A stretch of 64,000 bases of DNA. Origin: Lunularia cruciata. Taxonomy: Eukaryota; Streptophyta; Marchantiopsida; Lunulariales; Lunulariaceae. Made by a program: the position numbers and the translations under genes. The stretch spans positions 33,891,493 through 33,955,492 of the forward strand of contig OX419759.1 of NCBI GenBank assembly GCA_948567375.1, written 5' to 3'. A model generated the notes under the pieces. That model searched no databases. It saw only the letters and a program-made list of their open reading frames with translations, and was not told the origin of the DNA. Below are positions 35,238 to 46,579 of this stretch, one piece after another; the stretch's first letter is position 1, and each line of letters opens with the position of its first letter.

Positions 35238-35726
35238 TAGATTCATCTTGGGAACATGGAGGGTTATCAAGAGTGGAAACTACTATACAAGGTTCCACAA
35301 GGGTTTGAAGTGATTGTAAGGGTGGATTTGAGAAAAAAAGAAGTTACAATAAAATTTGAAGAGAGTGTTGAGAGGATCCAAAAACCTACACCACTTGGAG
35401 GAAAGAGTGAGTCTAAGTGCTTTCTATATGGAGAGAAGGAACATAAGGCAAGTTCATGTCCATTGACCTTTGAGAGCAAGAAATTGAGGGAAAAGAGGCG
35501 CTTACTTGACTTGGGCTTGCATGTTGGACCTTCTTCACCAAGATTGGGAGGGAGAAGATCCAAGACCAAGGAGTTGTGTGAGGTTTGTGGAGTGGAATGA
35601 CTTCCAAAAGGACATGAGTGTAGTGGAGTAAAACAACTTTTGGAGACTTTGGTAAAAGATCTTGGAGAGAGTTTTAGTACATCTATGGAAATACTACCAC
35701 CTTTATCAACTAGTTCTCAAGATTGA
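35238..35726 (+). pseudogene. ORF0 remnant of element B
   Basis: It aligns along its length with the zinc-knuckle ORF of A and C (VPQGFEVIVRVDLRKKE, then CFLYGEKEHKASSC). The second Cys of the knuckle is Tyr and the Gly before His is Glu, so metal binding is probably lost. A stop at 35598-35600 removes the second Cys/His cluster, which is still readable downstream. This older copy shows that ORF0 predates the A/C burst. Confidence 0.75.
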
Positions 35727-35968
35727 TGATGGAGATAATCTTTCAACTTATGGATAAACTATCCATGAGAGTTTGATTAATATGGACTCTAGGATTTGAT
35801 GTTGCTATAGAAATCTTGGAGCAACCTGAACCTTTTGTGTTCCCTAGGGTGGATTATTCTTAGATGGTTTTTTTCATGTATATACTCTATTAGTTAAAGA
35901 GTGAGAGAAAAGAAAAGAGAAAAAGAAAACCAAAAATTGAGAGGAAAGAAAGATAGTGAGGGGTTAAG

Positions 35969-38067
35969 ATGGGGAAACTTCCAGTTTTCTTTGGCAAGGA
36001 TAGAGAAGATGTGGAGGCCTTAGTGAGAGAATTCAAGAGAGATTGCATAGGAAACAATGAGAGGAGGAAAAATGAGTGGGCCTCATTATTACCAGATTTC
36101 TTTGAGGATGCAACACTTACATGGTATGAGTTAGAATACCAAAAGAGAGGAAGGAGAGATAGGGAAGAAGAGTCTTGGGAGAGTTTTTACTTTAGCACTC
36201 ATTGAGAACTTTCTTCCAGATGAGAGTTATGAGAGATTGATGAGTGAGATTACCTTTCTCAAACAAGGAGATGGAGAGAAAGGGAGGGTCTATGTGGAAA
36301 GAGTGGAGAAGTTAGAGTCTAGATCTTGCATAGTGTTGAGGAAGAGTGGGGATGATGTAGAGACTACTATGATTGGCATAGGGGCCATGCTCACTAAGAA
36401 TTTTGTGAGGGGATTGAGACCACAAATTAGAAGCAAGGTTGAAGCTATCAACCATGGTGATGGTCTATCACTTCAAACCATCATAGAACAACTTGCATAT
36501 CTCAAGATCAATGTAGTGCAACTATGGGAGAAGAGAGAGGTGGATCAAAATATGGGGAGAGGGCCTAGGAGTTATGGAAGTTATCCATATAGAGGAGGCC
36601 AACCAACCAACAATTTTAATGAGAAAAATTGTTTTGGTTGTGGAGGAAGAAGTCACATCCAAAGGAATTGCCCAAATTCCACTTACCATGGAGGAAGAGG
36701 TTATGAAGGAGCCAATAGAGGGAAAGAAGGAGGTAGTGAAACCCAAGTGGCTCCTAATCCAAACAAAGGTAAGGAGATAACATCTATAGATGTGGTTGAG
36801 AGCAAGTATGAGAAGGGAGAGTGCTCAAACTCCAAGAGTCTTAATTTGGAGCTTTTGGCACAAGAGAAGAAGAGAGTTTGTTTTGCAGAGGATGTGCACT
36901 CTTCTCAAGGATTTACTCCTAGAAAAGATACTCCTATGCCTACTAGGAGCACTTGCATAAGCACTTCAACACCATCAAAAACAATCTCAATCACTCAAGA
37001 GATTCCAATGGAGTACAAGGAGATTGTGGATTTTGTGACAAGAGGTAGCTATCTAGAAGAGATACATGCATTGGAGAGGGATTTTCAAGGATTATCTTGA
37101 TTATTGCAAAACTTGTCATGTTTTTCAAGCTTTTGCTAGAAAATCTACTTCCATTCTACCACTTAGATCAATTCCATTGCTAGGACCTTTTGAGAAATGG
37201 AGAATTGATTTTGTAGGTCCTCTCAATAGAACCCCAAAGAACAATTGATACATTGTGGTAGTTATTGATTACCTTACCAAGTGGGTTGAGGCTAGACCAT
37301 TGACGGACAAGAATGAAGATGAAGTGGTAGATTTCTTTATGAACACATTACATTAGGTTTGGATGCCCCTTAGAGTTGGGTTTTGATAGAGGAGAGTTTA
37401 TAGGAAGCATTACTATAGCCATGCTACAACATTTCTCTATCACACATAGAGTAACTACATCCTATAAGCCAAATTTCAATGGCTTGGCAGAGAGAACCAA
37501 TCAGACCTTATACATGATGTTGGCCAAAGATTTAGAAATAGAAGGGGTAGACATCATCGGGACAAGAGGATTCATGCAGTTTTGTGGGAGTATAGAACAA
37601 CCATGAAGACTTCCACCGGATATTCTCCATTTCAATTGGCATATGGTATTGAGTCTACCTTACCTATTATTCACTTTGATCTTCCTACCTTCCAATGCAT
37701 TCATAGGAGATTGAAGAAAGCACAAGGAGATGATGCAAAGAAGTCAAGGAAGGATCAACTCATGGAATTGGAAGAGGCAAGAGCAGTTGCTATAGTTTGA
37801 GTGGAGCAAGCCCAAAGGAAACAAAAGGAGAGCTATGACAAGAGGCAAGGAAAGAAGAAGGTGGAGTCTTTCAAAGAAGGTGATTGGGTAATGTTGTTTG
37901 ATTTCATTCGATTCAAGAGAGTGCAAAAGAAGTTTTTGCCTAAGTACTTTGGACCTTTCATAGTGGAGAAGGTTGTGTGAAATTACACTTATGATCTCAA
38001 GGAGTTGGGAGGAAGACACTTTGATAGGATTAACCATGATAAGTTGAAGATGTATCATAGAAGGTAG
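35969..38067 (+). pseudogene. Gag and integrase-tail remnant of element B
   Basis: Gag starts at the same ATG context as in A and C (MGKLPVFFGKDREDVEALV). A frameshift occurs at about 36190 and a deletion in mid-gag near 36440. The zinc knuckle remains (CFGCGGRSHIQRNC). Near 36970-36985 the frame jumps from the end of gag to the RNase H-integrase linker (TISITQEIPMEYKEIVDF). Near 37075 it jumps again into the integrase finger (DFQGLS, continuing as DYLDYCKTCHVF). The catalytic core (LLGPFEKWRIDFVGPL, GLAERTNQTL) and tail follow with stops and frame changes. No reverse transcriptase is present. Confidence 0.87.
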
Positions 38068-38115
38068 AGAGACCTTCACTTTGAAGACAAAGTGAAAACT
38101 TAGTCTGGGGGTAAA

Positions 38116-38798
38116 TGTAACACCCATTTGTGCATGTGTGTGGTATTTTGATATTTAGCTTAGTATTACAAATACTTGACAGATATTATTTATATAGAGA
38201 TAAAGGATGGTTCTACATTAGTCATGATTAGCTAAAACCAGTCATAACTAAGATAGTGGGGAACCTTACTTTAGAGGAAGTGGAAAAGATGAGCACCTCT
38301 ATTTTGGATTCTAGTGTGTTGACTTAATATTATTCCTAGGTGTTTGGCTTTGAGGAAAGATTTGAGAACTCTTGGGCCCGCAAACCTTTTTTTTTGGATT
38401 CTTTTATAGTCCAAGGATAGCCCATGTGAAAGAATCCTTGACTTAGTGGTTAGGTCAAGATTAGATCACATGCTTAGTGAAATATGCCCATGTGGATGGA
38501 TATTCCTTTATACTTTTTGACTTTTAGCCTATTAACTTGAGTTACTCCAATAATTAGTAACTTTGGTGCATAACTATTTCAGAAGTATATAAACTAAGGG
38601 TGAGGAGGTACTCATCATCCTTTCATTTGCAACTATCTCTCTCTCATTGAGTTCTCTAATGAGTAATGTCTTGAGTCTTGGAGTGTTAGCCTTGGAGGAG
38701 TATGATGGAGCTGGAGGTTCCTTGCTTGCTTAGTACATGATGCGCTACCATAATAGCCATTAGAGGTTCATCCTGAGTGAGAGACAAGCAGGCTCATA
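38116..38798 (+). repeat. 3' LTR of element B
   Basis: 683 bp, preceded by GGGGGTAAA. It ends ...GGCTCATA, with TA where the 5' LTR has CA. Confidence 0.88.
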
Positions 38799-39745
38799 GA
38801 CCACAAGGGAGTCAAACCCTAAGGTGGTCTTTGGCAATTTGTAGACAAGATCCATACTCACCTATTCCCAACGTTGTGTAGCAGTGGGAAGAGTTTGAAG
38901 GACCCCTATAGGAGCTTGATTAGAAGCTTTGTTCTGTTGAGAGAGTAGGCAGTTGTGTACGTAGTCCATCATGGTGTTGCTCATCTTGGGCCAATAGTTA
39001 TGGTGTTGGGCTGCATCTAATGTCTTGTCCACTCCAACATGACCTACAATGGCCAAATCATGACATTTCACTAGAATGGTGGTGCATAATTTTGGGACAT
39101 TTGGGATCCATACTTTGTCATCACAAAAGGTGAGTCCTTGGGAGCTAGTGATGCCTTTGGATGATTGCACTCCTACAATTTGTGGATCAATTTTTGTAGT
39201 AGCCAAAATCTCTAGCTATAATTCAAGGTTAATCTTAACCTCTACCACCAAATTTTTTGCCAACGGCATGCAGGTGGATGCATTTGCAAGTTGCTTCTTA
39301 CCTTCCACGTAAGTAATTGTCATATTGAAGTGTTGTTGCCACTCTACCTATCAAATCTGGCGATGAGATAGATCTTTTTGTATTTCAAGGTAGACAAGAG
39401 GTTTGTCGTCTATCTCTACTACAAATGCTTTCTTGCCTAGATAGTGCTTCCAATGCTTAGTTGCAAGGACAATGGCCATCTCTTCTCATTCTGCGGTGTG
39501 AGAGATGCACTCTACCGGTAACAACTTTTGAGAGAAATATGCAATTGGATGCCATCCATCATGCCACTCTTGTTGTAGGACTACTCCTATTGCTACGCTT
39601 GATACATCTATAGCCAACTTGATTAGTTGTTTTGGGTCATACCACTTCAAGATTGGTGCATGTAGCAAAGTGGCTTTCAATTCTTGGAAGGCCAACTCTT
39701 GTGTAGTTCCCCACGTTCACTTCCCCCTTTGTGTAGGAGTAGCTT
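38799..39745 (-). pseudogene. RNase H and integrase remnant of a gypsy element, minus strand
   Basis: Read on the minus strand from about 39.74 kb: the reverse transcriptase-RNase H boundary (WGTTQELAFQELKATLLHAP), RNase H (IDVSSVAIGVVLQQE, HPIAYFSQKLLP), then integrase. The integrase finger is GHVGVDKTLDAAQHHNYWP, followed by YVHNCLLSQQNKAS (first Cys lost, second changed to Ser). The core start is VSMDLVYKLPKTTLGFDSL, cut at 38799 by element B. RNase H would remove the RNA template and integrase would insert the DNA. This is the part missing from the plus-strand element at 20.8-33.7 kb, but in opposite orientation. Confidence 0.8.
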
Positions 39746-40297
39746 TATTGTTGCAATAATGTGGCTACTTCTCTATCCTTTTTTTCTAGGGCCTATCCTT
39801 GCTTGCAATACCTTGCTTTTGCCACCATGAGTTGCTCCTTGAGCTATGTGAGCTCTTGCAAATTCATTGTGTCCTCTTGCCAAGTCAAGTGTTCTTCTTG
39901 CTTGGGATTTTTACTTGTCTTTGTGGGGAGTTGCACTTTGAGCCTTGTGATTTCTCCCTAGGCAATAATTAATTTCTTCAACACCTCCTTCTCCTAATAA
40001 GTGCTTTGAATAGTGTACAGAAAATACTCTACTAATCTTGAGTAATTTTTGACATTTGATTGTATACTTTGGCAAAAAGGGAGTAAGTATTCCATTTAAA
40101 GGGAGTACCAATATATAGAAAACCCACATTGACATTGAGAAAGGCTATTGAGCCAACAATTGAGTTTTCTCTTATGATGATCTAATAAGGTTTCCCTTCT
40201 CTTGCATTTCCATCTCCATCTCTTCATTGGGTGGAATTTTCTTCCTTAGGAATAGTCAAAGTGCTCTTCACTTTGGGCATCTCTTTGCAACATGAAT
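39746..40297 (-). pseudogene. Coiled-coil coding remnant next to RNase H
   Basis: The minus strand reads a charged heptad-like stretch (NLQELTQLKEQLMVAKARY, then ALEKKDREVATLLQQ) with an in-frame stop. It runs abruptly into the RNase H piece, so a junction between unrelated repeats probably lies near 39745. It resembles in style the coiled-coil parts of the family at 55-64 kb, but a common origin is not shown. Confidence 0.4.
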
Positions 40298-40949
40298 TAT
40301 AACACCCATTGGTGTATGTATGCTCTCTTATGACATTTAGTTTGGTATTGCAAGTAGTTGAGAGATATTATTTATATAAAATTGAAGCAAAATTCTATAT
40401 TAACCATGATTAGATAGAGGTCCCTCTACTTGGGTAGAAGGTGAGAGAGTAAGCACTACTATTTTGAATTCTATTGTATTGATTTGGTATTTTTTTCTAG
40501 GTATTTGGCTTTGAGGAGAGAGTTAAAATATCCTAGACCCATAAGTCTTTTTGGTTTGGTTCTTCTATAGTCCAAGGATAGTCCATGTGAAAAAAAATCC
40601 TTGACTTAGTGGATAGGTCTAGCTAAGATCACATGATTAGGGGATTATTTCCATGAGCTTGGATATTCCTTAAGAATTTAGACTTTAAATTAATTATTTT
40701 TTGAAACTTGAGTTACTATGGTAATTTGTAACTTTGTTGTGTAACTATTTCACAAGTATAAAAACAAATTAAAGATAGGAAGTACTCATCATCCTTCCAT
40801 TTGAAATTGTCTATCTCTCATTGAGTTCTCTAATGAGCAATGACTCGAGTCTTGGAAGTGCGTTGGGGTTTCTTGCTTTCTTAGTCTATGATGCACTACC
40901 TTAATAGCCACTAGAGGTTCATCTTGAGTGAGAGACAAGAAGGCTCACA
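40298..40949 (+). repeat. Divergent solo LTR of the A/B/C family
   Basis: It runs from TATAACACCCATTGGTG (first G changed to A) to AAGGCTCACA and contains the family's internal landmarks, including GCACTACTATTTTG and a CACAAGTATAAAAACA promoter region. It is 652 bp, with many changes. No internal region adjoins it and the flanks (GAAT/AACC) do not match. It is probably an old solo LTR. Confidence 0.85.
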
Positions 40950-43900
40950 AACCTTACTTCTCCTACTTGGTTTGCTACTTCCTCAAATTGAGCTTGAGTA
41001 GGGTATTCCACCAAAGCTGGTAGCAAATCTATGGTCAAGTAAGTCTTGACTCTTCTCTTTACTTGTCTTTGAGCTTTTAGGTCACTTCTCTTGCAAAATT
41101 CTTACTCCTAAATTTTTTGGTGCAAGTCTCAAGCCCCGGGTTAACTCTCCTTCTAACAAGTTCCTTACCTATGGACATAGAACTCATGTATTGCCTAATT
41201 TATTCCTTACTTCACTCTTGGGGTTTAGAATTGCACTCCTACATAGTGTCACAATTGTAACTCCTTCCTCCTCATCCTCCAAAGACTTCTCTTTCTCTAT
41301 AGGAGTGTTCTCTTGATGTATTACCTCAAATTTTGTTATGGAGGTGGATTTACCTCTCCTTCTTGGTCTACCTCCCCATCTTCCTTATCTAAGGATAACT
41401 CTATTCTAGGGAAGGATGTCATCAGCATTAGAGATGACCATTATGGTAATAGTATTTTCACACCACCTCTTTCATCTTCATGTATGTGCATAGAGCTTGA
41501 ATTGGGAGTAGACTTTGAACCTTTATTATCTTCATCCTCACTCTCTGACCTTAAGTCCTCCTTCATGTTGGAATCACTCTCTGCTTCGGAGTCATTGATT
41601 TCTTTGTTAGGCTTGTGCATCTTCGTAATTGACCCGATCATTGCAAAATTGTTCTTCCTTTTGTTGGAGCTTGCTCCAATTGTGTTTGGAATCTTGACTC
41701 ATCATTCAATTTAATGGTATTTCTTTAGGGCTTCTTTATACATCTACAATTCAGACTCCTACTTGGGGGTTCATATTAGTAGTGTCTTGGTAGGTAATGG
41801 TGTGTAGGAATAAATTTTTCTCCTTCTTCTTTAGTAGCTTCATCTCAATGTAGAAATGTATCATGATTGGGGAGAGAAATGTGTTCTCTTGCTCTTCTAC
41901 AACTGCTCAGTCAATTCCCTAGCTTTGGGATGAAACATCATTGCCCAACCTACATACCTACCTTCATATTACAATAAGAAGAATATGGTATGGCCATTGT
42001 TGACAAAAGTCATTCTTGTGGATTGGAACAACTTCATTATCAATCTCATGAGATCATTGTATTCATGCACCTTCCATCCATTCCTCATCCTTCTTGAGCT
42101 TGGACAAGGCCTTGAATTTCTTGGTCATATTCTTTGCTACTCAAGGCCACTCTTTGTCCAAGTACATCGCTCTTGGAGTAGATATTACATTCCCAAGGAC
42201 CTTTTGTGAATGTACCTCAAACCAAGCAAACACATTGCCTCTCAAGTCAATGAAATTTGGACTCTTGCTCCTGAATCTATAATACTATTGGGAGATAGGT
42301 GAAATTTGTGATAGCCCAATGTTGACGTACTTCTGGTATAATCAGTAAGAATAGATTATTCCTATGAGGATATAGGTTGGAAATGACTAAGAATGAAGGA
42401 AAGTGTCATAATGTCACAATTAATTTATTATTCTTTATTTAACCACTTGGGCTAGAACCACTCCAAAAGAAGGTATTGTCACCCACTATGGCACACTACA
42501 TCACAAAGAAAACAAAGAATCTCTTTCACTTGAAGTATTAATCAGGATTGCTTCTAAGGTGATGGATTTCTTTGCTCCAAGCACCACTCCATTTTGAAGT
42601 CCTTACTCCTACAAGTACATTTCACCTTTCCCAGAAGGTGCAGCTTACAAGGCACACTTTATATTGGCCAAATGTCTTGGTTTTTTGATTCCATGGTATT
42701 GCAGATGTGGTGAGCTTCCAAATCCACTCCTTGCATAGGTTCACTCTTTCAAATCCTTTAGTGCACACCCTAGTCAAAGGCAATTACCAGCTCTAGACCA
42801 AGCACTTGGGACCTGATTGTGAAATTCCTCACCTCTACTCTCACCTAGACATTTGACAGCACACAAAATGTAAGACATAGAACTTGCAAAGAATGCAGAG
42901 TATTCTTTACTTATAACTAAAGTATGAAAGAAAATGAACACACGTGCCTTTGTTCCTCAATCTTAGGTAGCTTTTTGTTTTGGTCCAAAGGATTCAGGAT
43001 CTCAAGTTGATCCATAAAAATTTTACTCTATTATATACATTACTTGCTTAAGGATCTAATCATATCTTATCCTAATCACTTGTAGAATAATTAGGTGCCA
43101 AACATGTGTTAAGGAAATTATCAGGTCTTCCCTACCTAATCCAAGTTTAAACTACTCCTTTGGACTTACAACTTTGAAGGCCTATAAGTATTGAGTGCAT
43201 TGTTGAAGTATATATAATTCCAAGTGCAAATATAAATATACAACTTTGAGAATCTAACTAGTGCAGAACTCCAAGTATCTTTCTAGATGTGATAGAGTGA
43301 CAATAGCTTTGAAGGGCTTCCTCTTGGTGGAGTGCTTTCTACTATAATTTTTGGGCATGATAGCTATGTTATCCCTTGAAGTACCCAACTAACTAATCAA
43401 TTTGGGCTTGATATCTAGCTATTTTTAACAAATAGGTTTTGCAAGTTTTTGTGAACTTCTTATCAAAGTGCCCCCTCAACCACAATGACAAAGGTTCATC
43501 TTCTCTTCCTTGTAGGCCTGGTTCTTTATGTTTGAACTTGGAACCTCAGCTTATGATGATTTGTCTATAGTGCTCAAATTTGTCCTCCCTCTTTTACCTT
43601 CTCAATGAAAAAAATTCTTGGCCTCTTGATGAATCATTTTGAGGCAATCTTGCTCCATTTATTGGGTCCAAGTATCCCACTCCACTCAACTGCAATGCCA
43701 CCTCCTTCTAGTATTACTGCATTTGACAAGCTAAGGTCAAAATCCTTCCATGGCCCTCTTTTAGCTCATTTTGAGTGCTCTCCAACTCATTGCACTTGCT
43801 ACAAAATTTCTCTTTGTCTTCTTTTTTGCACTTCTTGTGCTTAAGTCAAAGTGCCATCAACTACCTTGCACCCTCTTGGTTTCTTTGACCTTTTTAGGGC

Positions 43901-44887
43901 ATCTAATTTCCAAAGTGGCATTGTGCTTCTTGGTGGTGTAGTTTTCCTACATCAACATGTTTACCTTGCTTGCCTCTTCCTTGTACAAGTCTCAAGCCTT
44001 GGTTGCTTCTTCTTTCATTGTCTTCTTTGGCCTTCTTAGTGTAGACTTTCTTGTGCATACTTTAGATGAGTTTGGTTTAGTCTACAATCTTTGGAAATTT
44101 GGCTTGATATTGAGCAACAACACTTCCATAAATTGCAATGCAGCTCCAATTGAATGTATCACAAATCTCCTTTCCAAATTGGCACACTTGTATTGAAGGT
44201 GTTGATCCTTCTTTGATCTTTGTCTATGATCATGGTGTATGACCTAGAAGGTCAAATTCAATGTCAACATCCTTCTCTTTAACATGCATGGTGATATGAT
44301 CATCCTCTTTTTGTTGGACTTTGGTCTTGTCAAGAACTTTAGGCCAAATTTCTTGGGCATTTGAGCACTTGAGTTAATCTTGGTGTTCTCTTATGCTTTT
44401 TCCTCTTTGATGGGACTCAAAAGTGCTTTTTTTGGCATCATAGCTTCTTTTTTGTCATGTCTTCTCTGGGTCCTACAAGGCACTCCTCCACTTTTTGGTC
44501 CTACAAGTTTAGGATAGACTTTGCCTCCTCTCATATCACTTCTTCTTCTCCTTTGCCTAAAGTAGAGATTGATGCTTAAAGGGTCCAAAACTCTTGTTTC
44601 TTCTCTTCCTCACCTTCATCATATTTTGTATCCTTGGCTTCTCCTTTGAATGAAGATACATCTACTACATGAATGCTGGTCCTTGGCTTCTTAGTTGAGA
44701 AATGTTACTTTTTTGGAGTGGTATTTTTCCTCTTGGCAGCCTTTGATGCAACAATTTTATCATTATTTTACACACATAAAGAGTGTTGTCTTGGCAAATT
44801 TGGCATCAACAAGTTTGTACTTGGTAACCAAAGTTTGTCCTTTAGGTTGGTCATCAAAATAACCTATAGGATGAAAGTAGTGAGAAT
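40950..44887. other. Degenerate repeat sequence with minus-strand coding traces
   Basis: No intact gene is present. The minus strand shows short coding-like runs: RRVKTYLTIDLLPALVEYP, then QFEEVANQVGEV (about 41.09-40.96 kb); an acidic Ser-rich run at 41441-41641; and CANLERRFVIHSIGAALQFM at 44.2-44.1 kb. These look like decayed retroelement polyprotein, possibly the upstream part of the minus-strand element, but no domain could be named. The stretch 42.3-43.5 kb shows nothing recognisable. Confidence 0.4.
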
Positions 44888-45064
44888 TGTAACATCCATT
44901 TGTGCATGCATGTATTATTGTGATATTTAGTTTGGTATTATAAGTACTTGAGAGATATTATTATATATAGATAAAGGATGGTTCTATGTTAGTCATGATT
45001 AGCTAAATTTATTCATAGCTAAAATAGAGGGGACCTTACTTTAGTGGAAGTGGAAAAGATGATC
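44888..45064 (+). repeat. Left part of an old solo LTR (E), split by element C
   Basis: It starts TGTAACATCCATTTGTGCAT and follows the family LTR for 177 bp, to GAAAAGATGATC, where C is inserted. It continues at 52877 with no missing bases once the GATC duplication is collapsed. The base run before it is GAAT; GAAC follows the right part. That is a 3-of-4 match to a duplicated site. Confidence 0.88.
45061..45064. repeat. Target site duplication of element C, left (GATC)
   Basis: GATC before the 5' LTR is repeated at 52873-52876. The interrupted LTR shows that the original target had one copy. Confidence 0.88.
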
Positions 45065-45743
45065 TGTAACACCCATTTGTGCATGTGTGTGGTATTGTGA
45101 TATTTAGCTTGGTATTACAAGTACTTAAGAGATATTATTTATATAGAGATAAAGGATGGTTCTATATTAGTCATGGTTAGCTAAAGTTAGTCATAGCTAA
45201 GATAGATGGGACCTTACTTTAGAGGAAGTAGAAAAGATGAGCACCACTATTTTGGATTTTAGTGTGTTGACTTGGTATTATTCCTAGGTGTTTGGCTTTG
45301 GGGAAAGAGTTGAGAACTCTTGGGCCCGCAAGCCTTTTTGTTTTGGATTCTTCTTTAGTCCAAGGATAGCCCATGTGAAGGAATCCTTGCTTTAGTGGTT
45401 GGGTCAAGATAAGGGGAATATGCCCATGTGAATGGATATTCCTTTCTACTTTTTGACTTTACTTGACTTTTAGTCTAGTAACTTGAGTTACTACGGTAAT
45501 TAGTAACTTTGGTACGTAACTATTTCACAAGTATATAAACAAGGAGTGAGGAGGTACTCATCATCCTTTCATTTGCAACTATCTCTCTTTCATTGAGTTC
45601 TCTAGTGAGCAATGTCTTGAGTCTTGGAGTGTTAGCCTTGGAGGAGTATGATGGAGTTGGGGTTCCTTGCCTTCTTAGTCCATGGTGCGCTACCATAATA
45701 GCCATCAGAGGTTCATCCTGAGTGAGAGACAGGCCGGCTCACA
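45065..45743 (+). repeat. 5' LTR of element C with promoter
   Basis: TGTAACACCCATTTGTG to GCCGGCTCACA. TATATAAA is at 45532-45539. The palindrome AGTAACTTGAGTTACT (45477-45492) lies about 40 bases upstream, within a run of GTAAC-like motifs. Confidence 0.94.
45477..45539 (+). promoter_or_regulatory. LTR core promoter with GTAAC palindrome
   Basis: The palindrome AGTAACT-TG-AGTTACT is followed by further copies of the motif (TAGTAACTTTGGTACGTAAC), then CACAAGTATATAAACA. The array sits just upstream of the TATA box, where an activator would bind. No factor can be named. Confidence 0.45.
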
Positions 45744-45747
45744 TTTT

Positions 45748-45765
45748 TGGTTCCGTTGCCGGGAC
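45748..45765 (+). other. Primer-binding site of element C, tRNA-Glu
   Basis: TGGTTCCGTTGCCGGGAC is the exact complement of the plant tRNA-Glu 3' end, four T residues after the LTR. Confidence 0.85.
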
Positions 45766-46579
45766 CTCTCTAGAAGGCAAGATAATGTTCCGCGTCCAAT
45801 TCTACATTAGGCAGAAGGAGGCTATGAGAGCTCACTTGGAGAGAACATTAGGAGAGGAGAGGGCTGAACTTATGTTAGAGAACCAAGATCCATTTGTATA
45901 CCCTGTAGTTCATTATGATGTCTTTGAGGTGATTTTGTACATCTTGTACACATGAGAGGAATTGGAGAGATTGTGTGAGGTGGATTGCAGATTTTGGGGA
46001 TTAAGGTGATTTTGGGCAAAATCTCAAGTTTGAGATCTGGACTTGAGATTTCTACACATGATAGCTTGGGTTATCTTTCAGTTAGCACACTTGAAATTAT
46101 TGAGAGAGCTTCTATGCGCACTGGGCTAGAATTTTTGAAAGTTGATAGGGTAAAGTGCTCCCGCAACTGCATGCTCTCTGGAAAATTGTACAGAGTCTGC
46201 CATTTCTTCAATTTTCAGTGAATTGTCCTGAAAATTTCCAAGAAAATTCAGTGCATTGTATCCTACCTGCTGCCACAAAAATTAGAGAGAGATCGTTTTT
46301 GCGCAGGGCGTGATGAGTTTTTGAAGTGAGGGGGGTGGTTTTCAGACCAAATCTGAAATATGGGTGCTGAATAGAAAGGTGTCTAGGCCAAATGGCTCAA
46401 TGAAAAGATCTGAAATTTTGCAAGGAGGGACGCCCTAGAGTTGTGATCAAGTGTGGAAAATTTCAGAGGACTGTGACATATTTGTTGGGAGATTTGAATG
46501 ACATTGTGAGGAAGGGTCAATTCTGCAGAGTGGAGATCTCATGCATGAGAAGCTTGAGATCAACAAAAAGCATGTTTGA
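45766..46579 (+). other. Leader of element C with small ORFs and a possible intron
   Basis: The frame from the LTR end runs to 45955 and reads MFRVQFYIRQKEAMRAHLER, then VVHYDVFEVILYI. It is also open in element B. A GAG|GTGATT donor-like site (GT at 45929) and a TGCAAG|GTT acceptor-like site (AG at 46641-46642, inside ORF0) are both in phase 0. They would join DVFE to VPQGFEV. Two more small ORFs (45985-46221, 46443-46631) overlap in other frames. Whether any of these is translated is unknown. Confidence 0.4.

Larger units (their letters stand above)
33717..38798 (+). mobile_element. Element B: internally deleted, older copy of the A/C family
   Basis: It has a 5' LTR (33717-34398), a degraded primer-binding site, an ORF0 remnant, gag, a short integrase tail and a 3' LTR (38116-38798). 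Protease, reverse transcriptase, RNase H and the first part of integrase are missing. The two LTRs differ at about 6% of positions over their first 330 bases, so it is clearly older than A and C. The flanks (GGTA left, GACC right) do not match, so no target duplication is seen. It was a non-autonomous derivative or a later deletion product. Confidence 0.88.
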
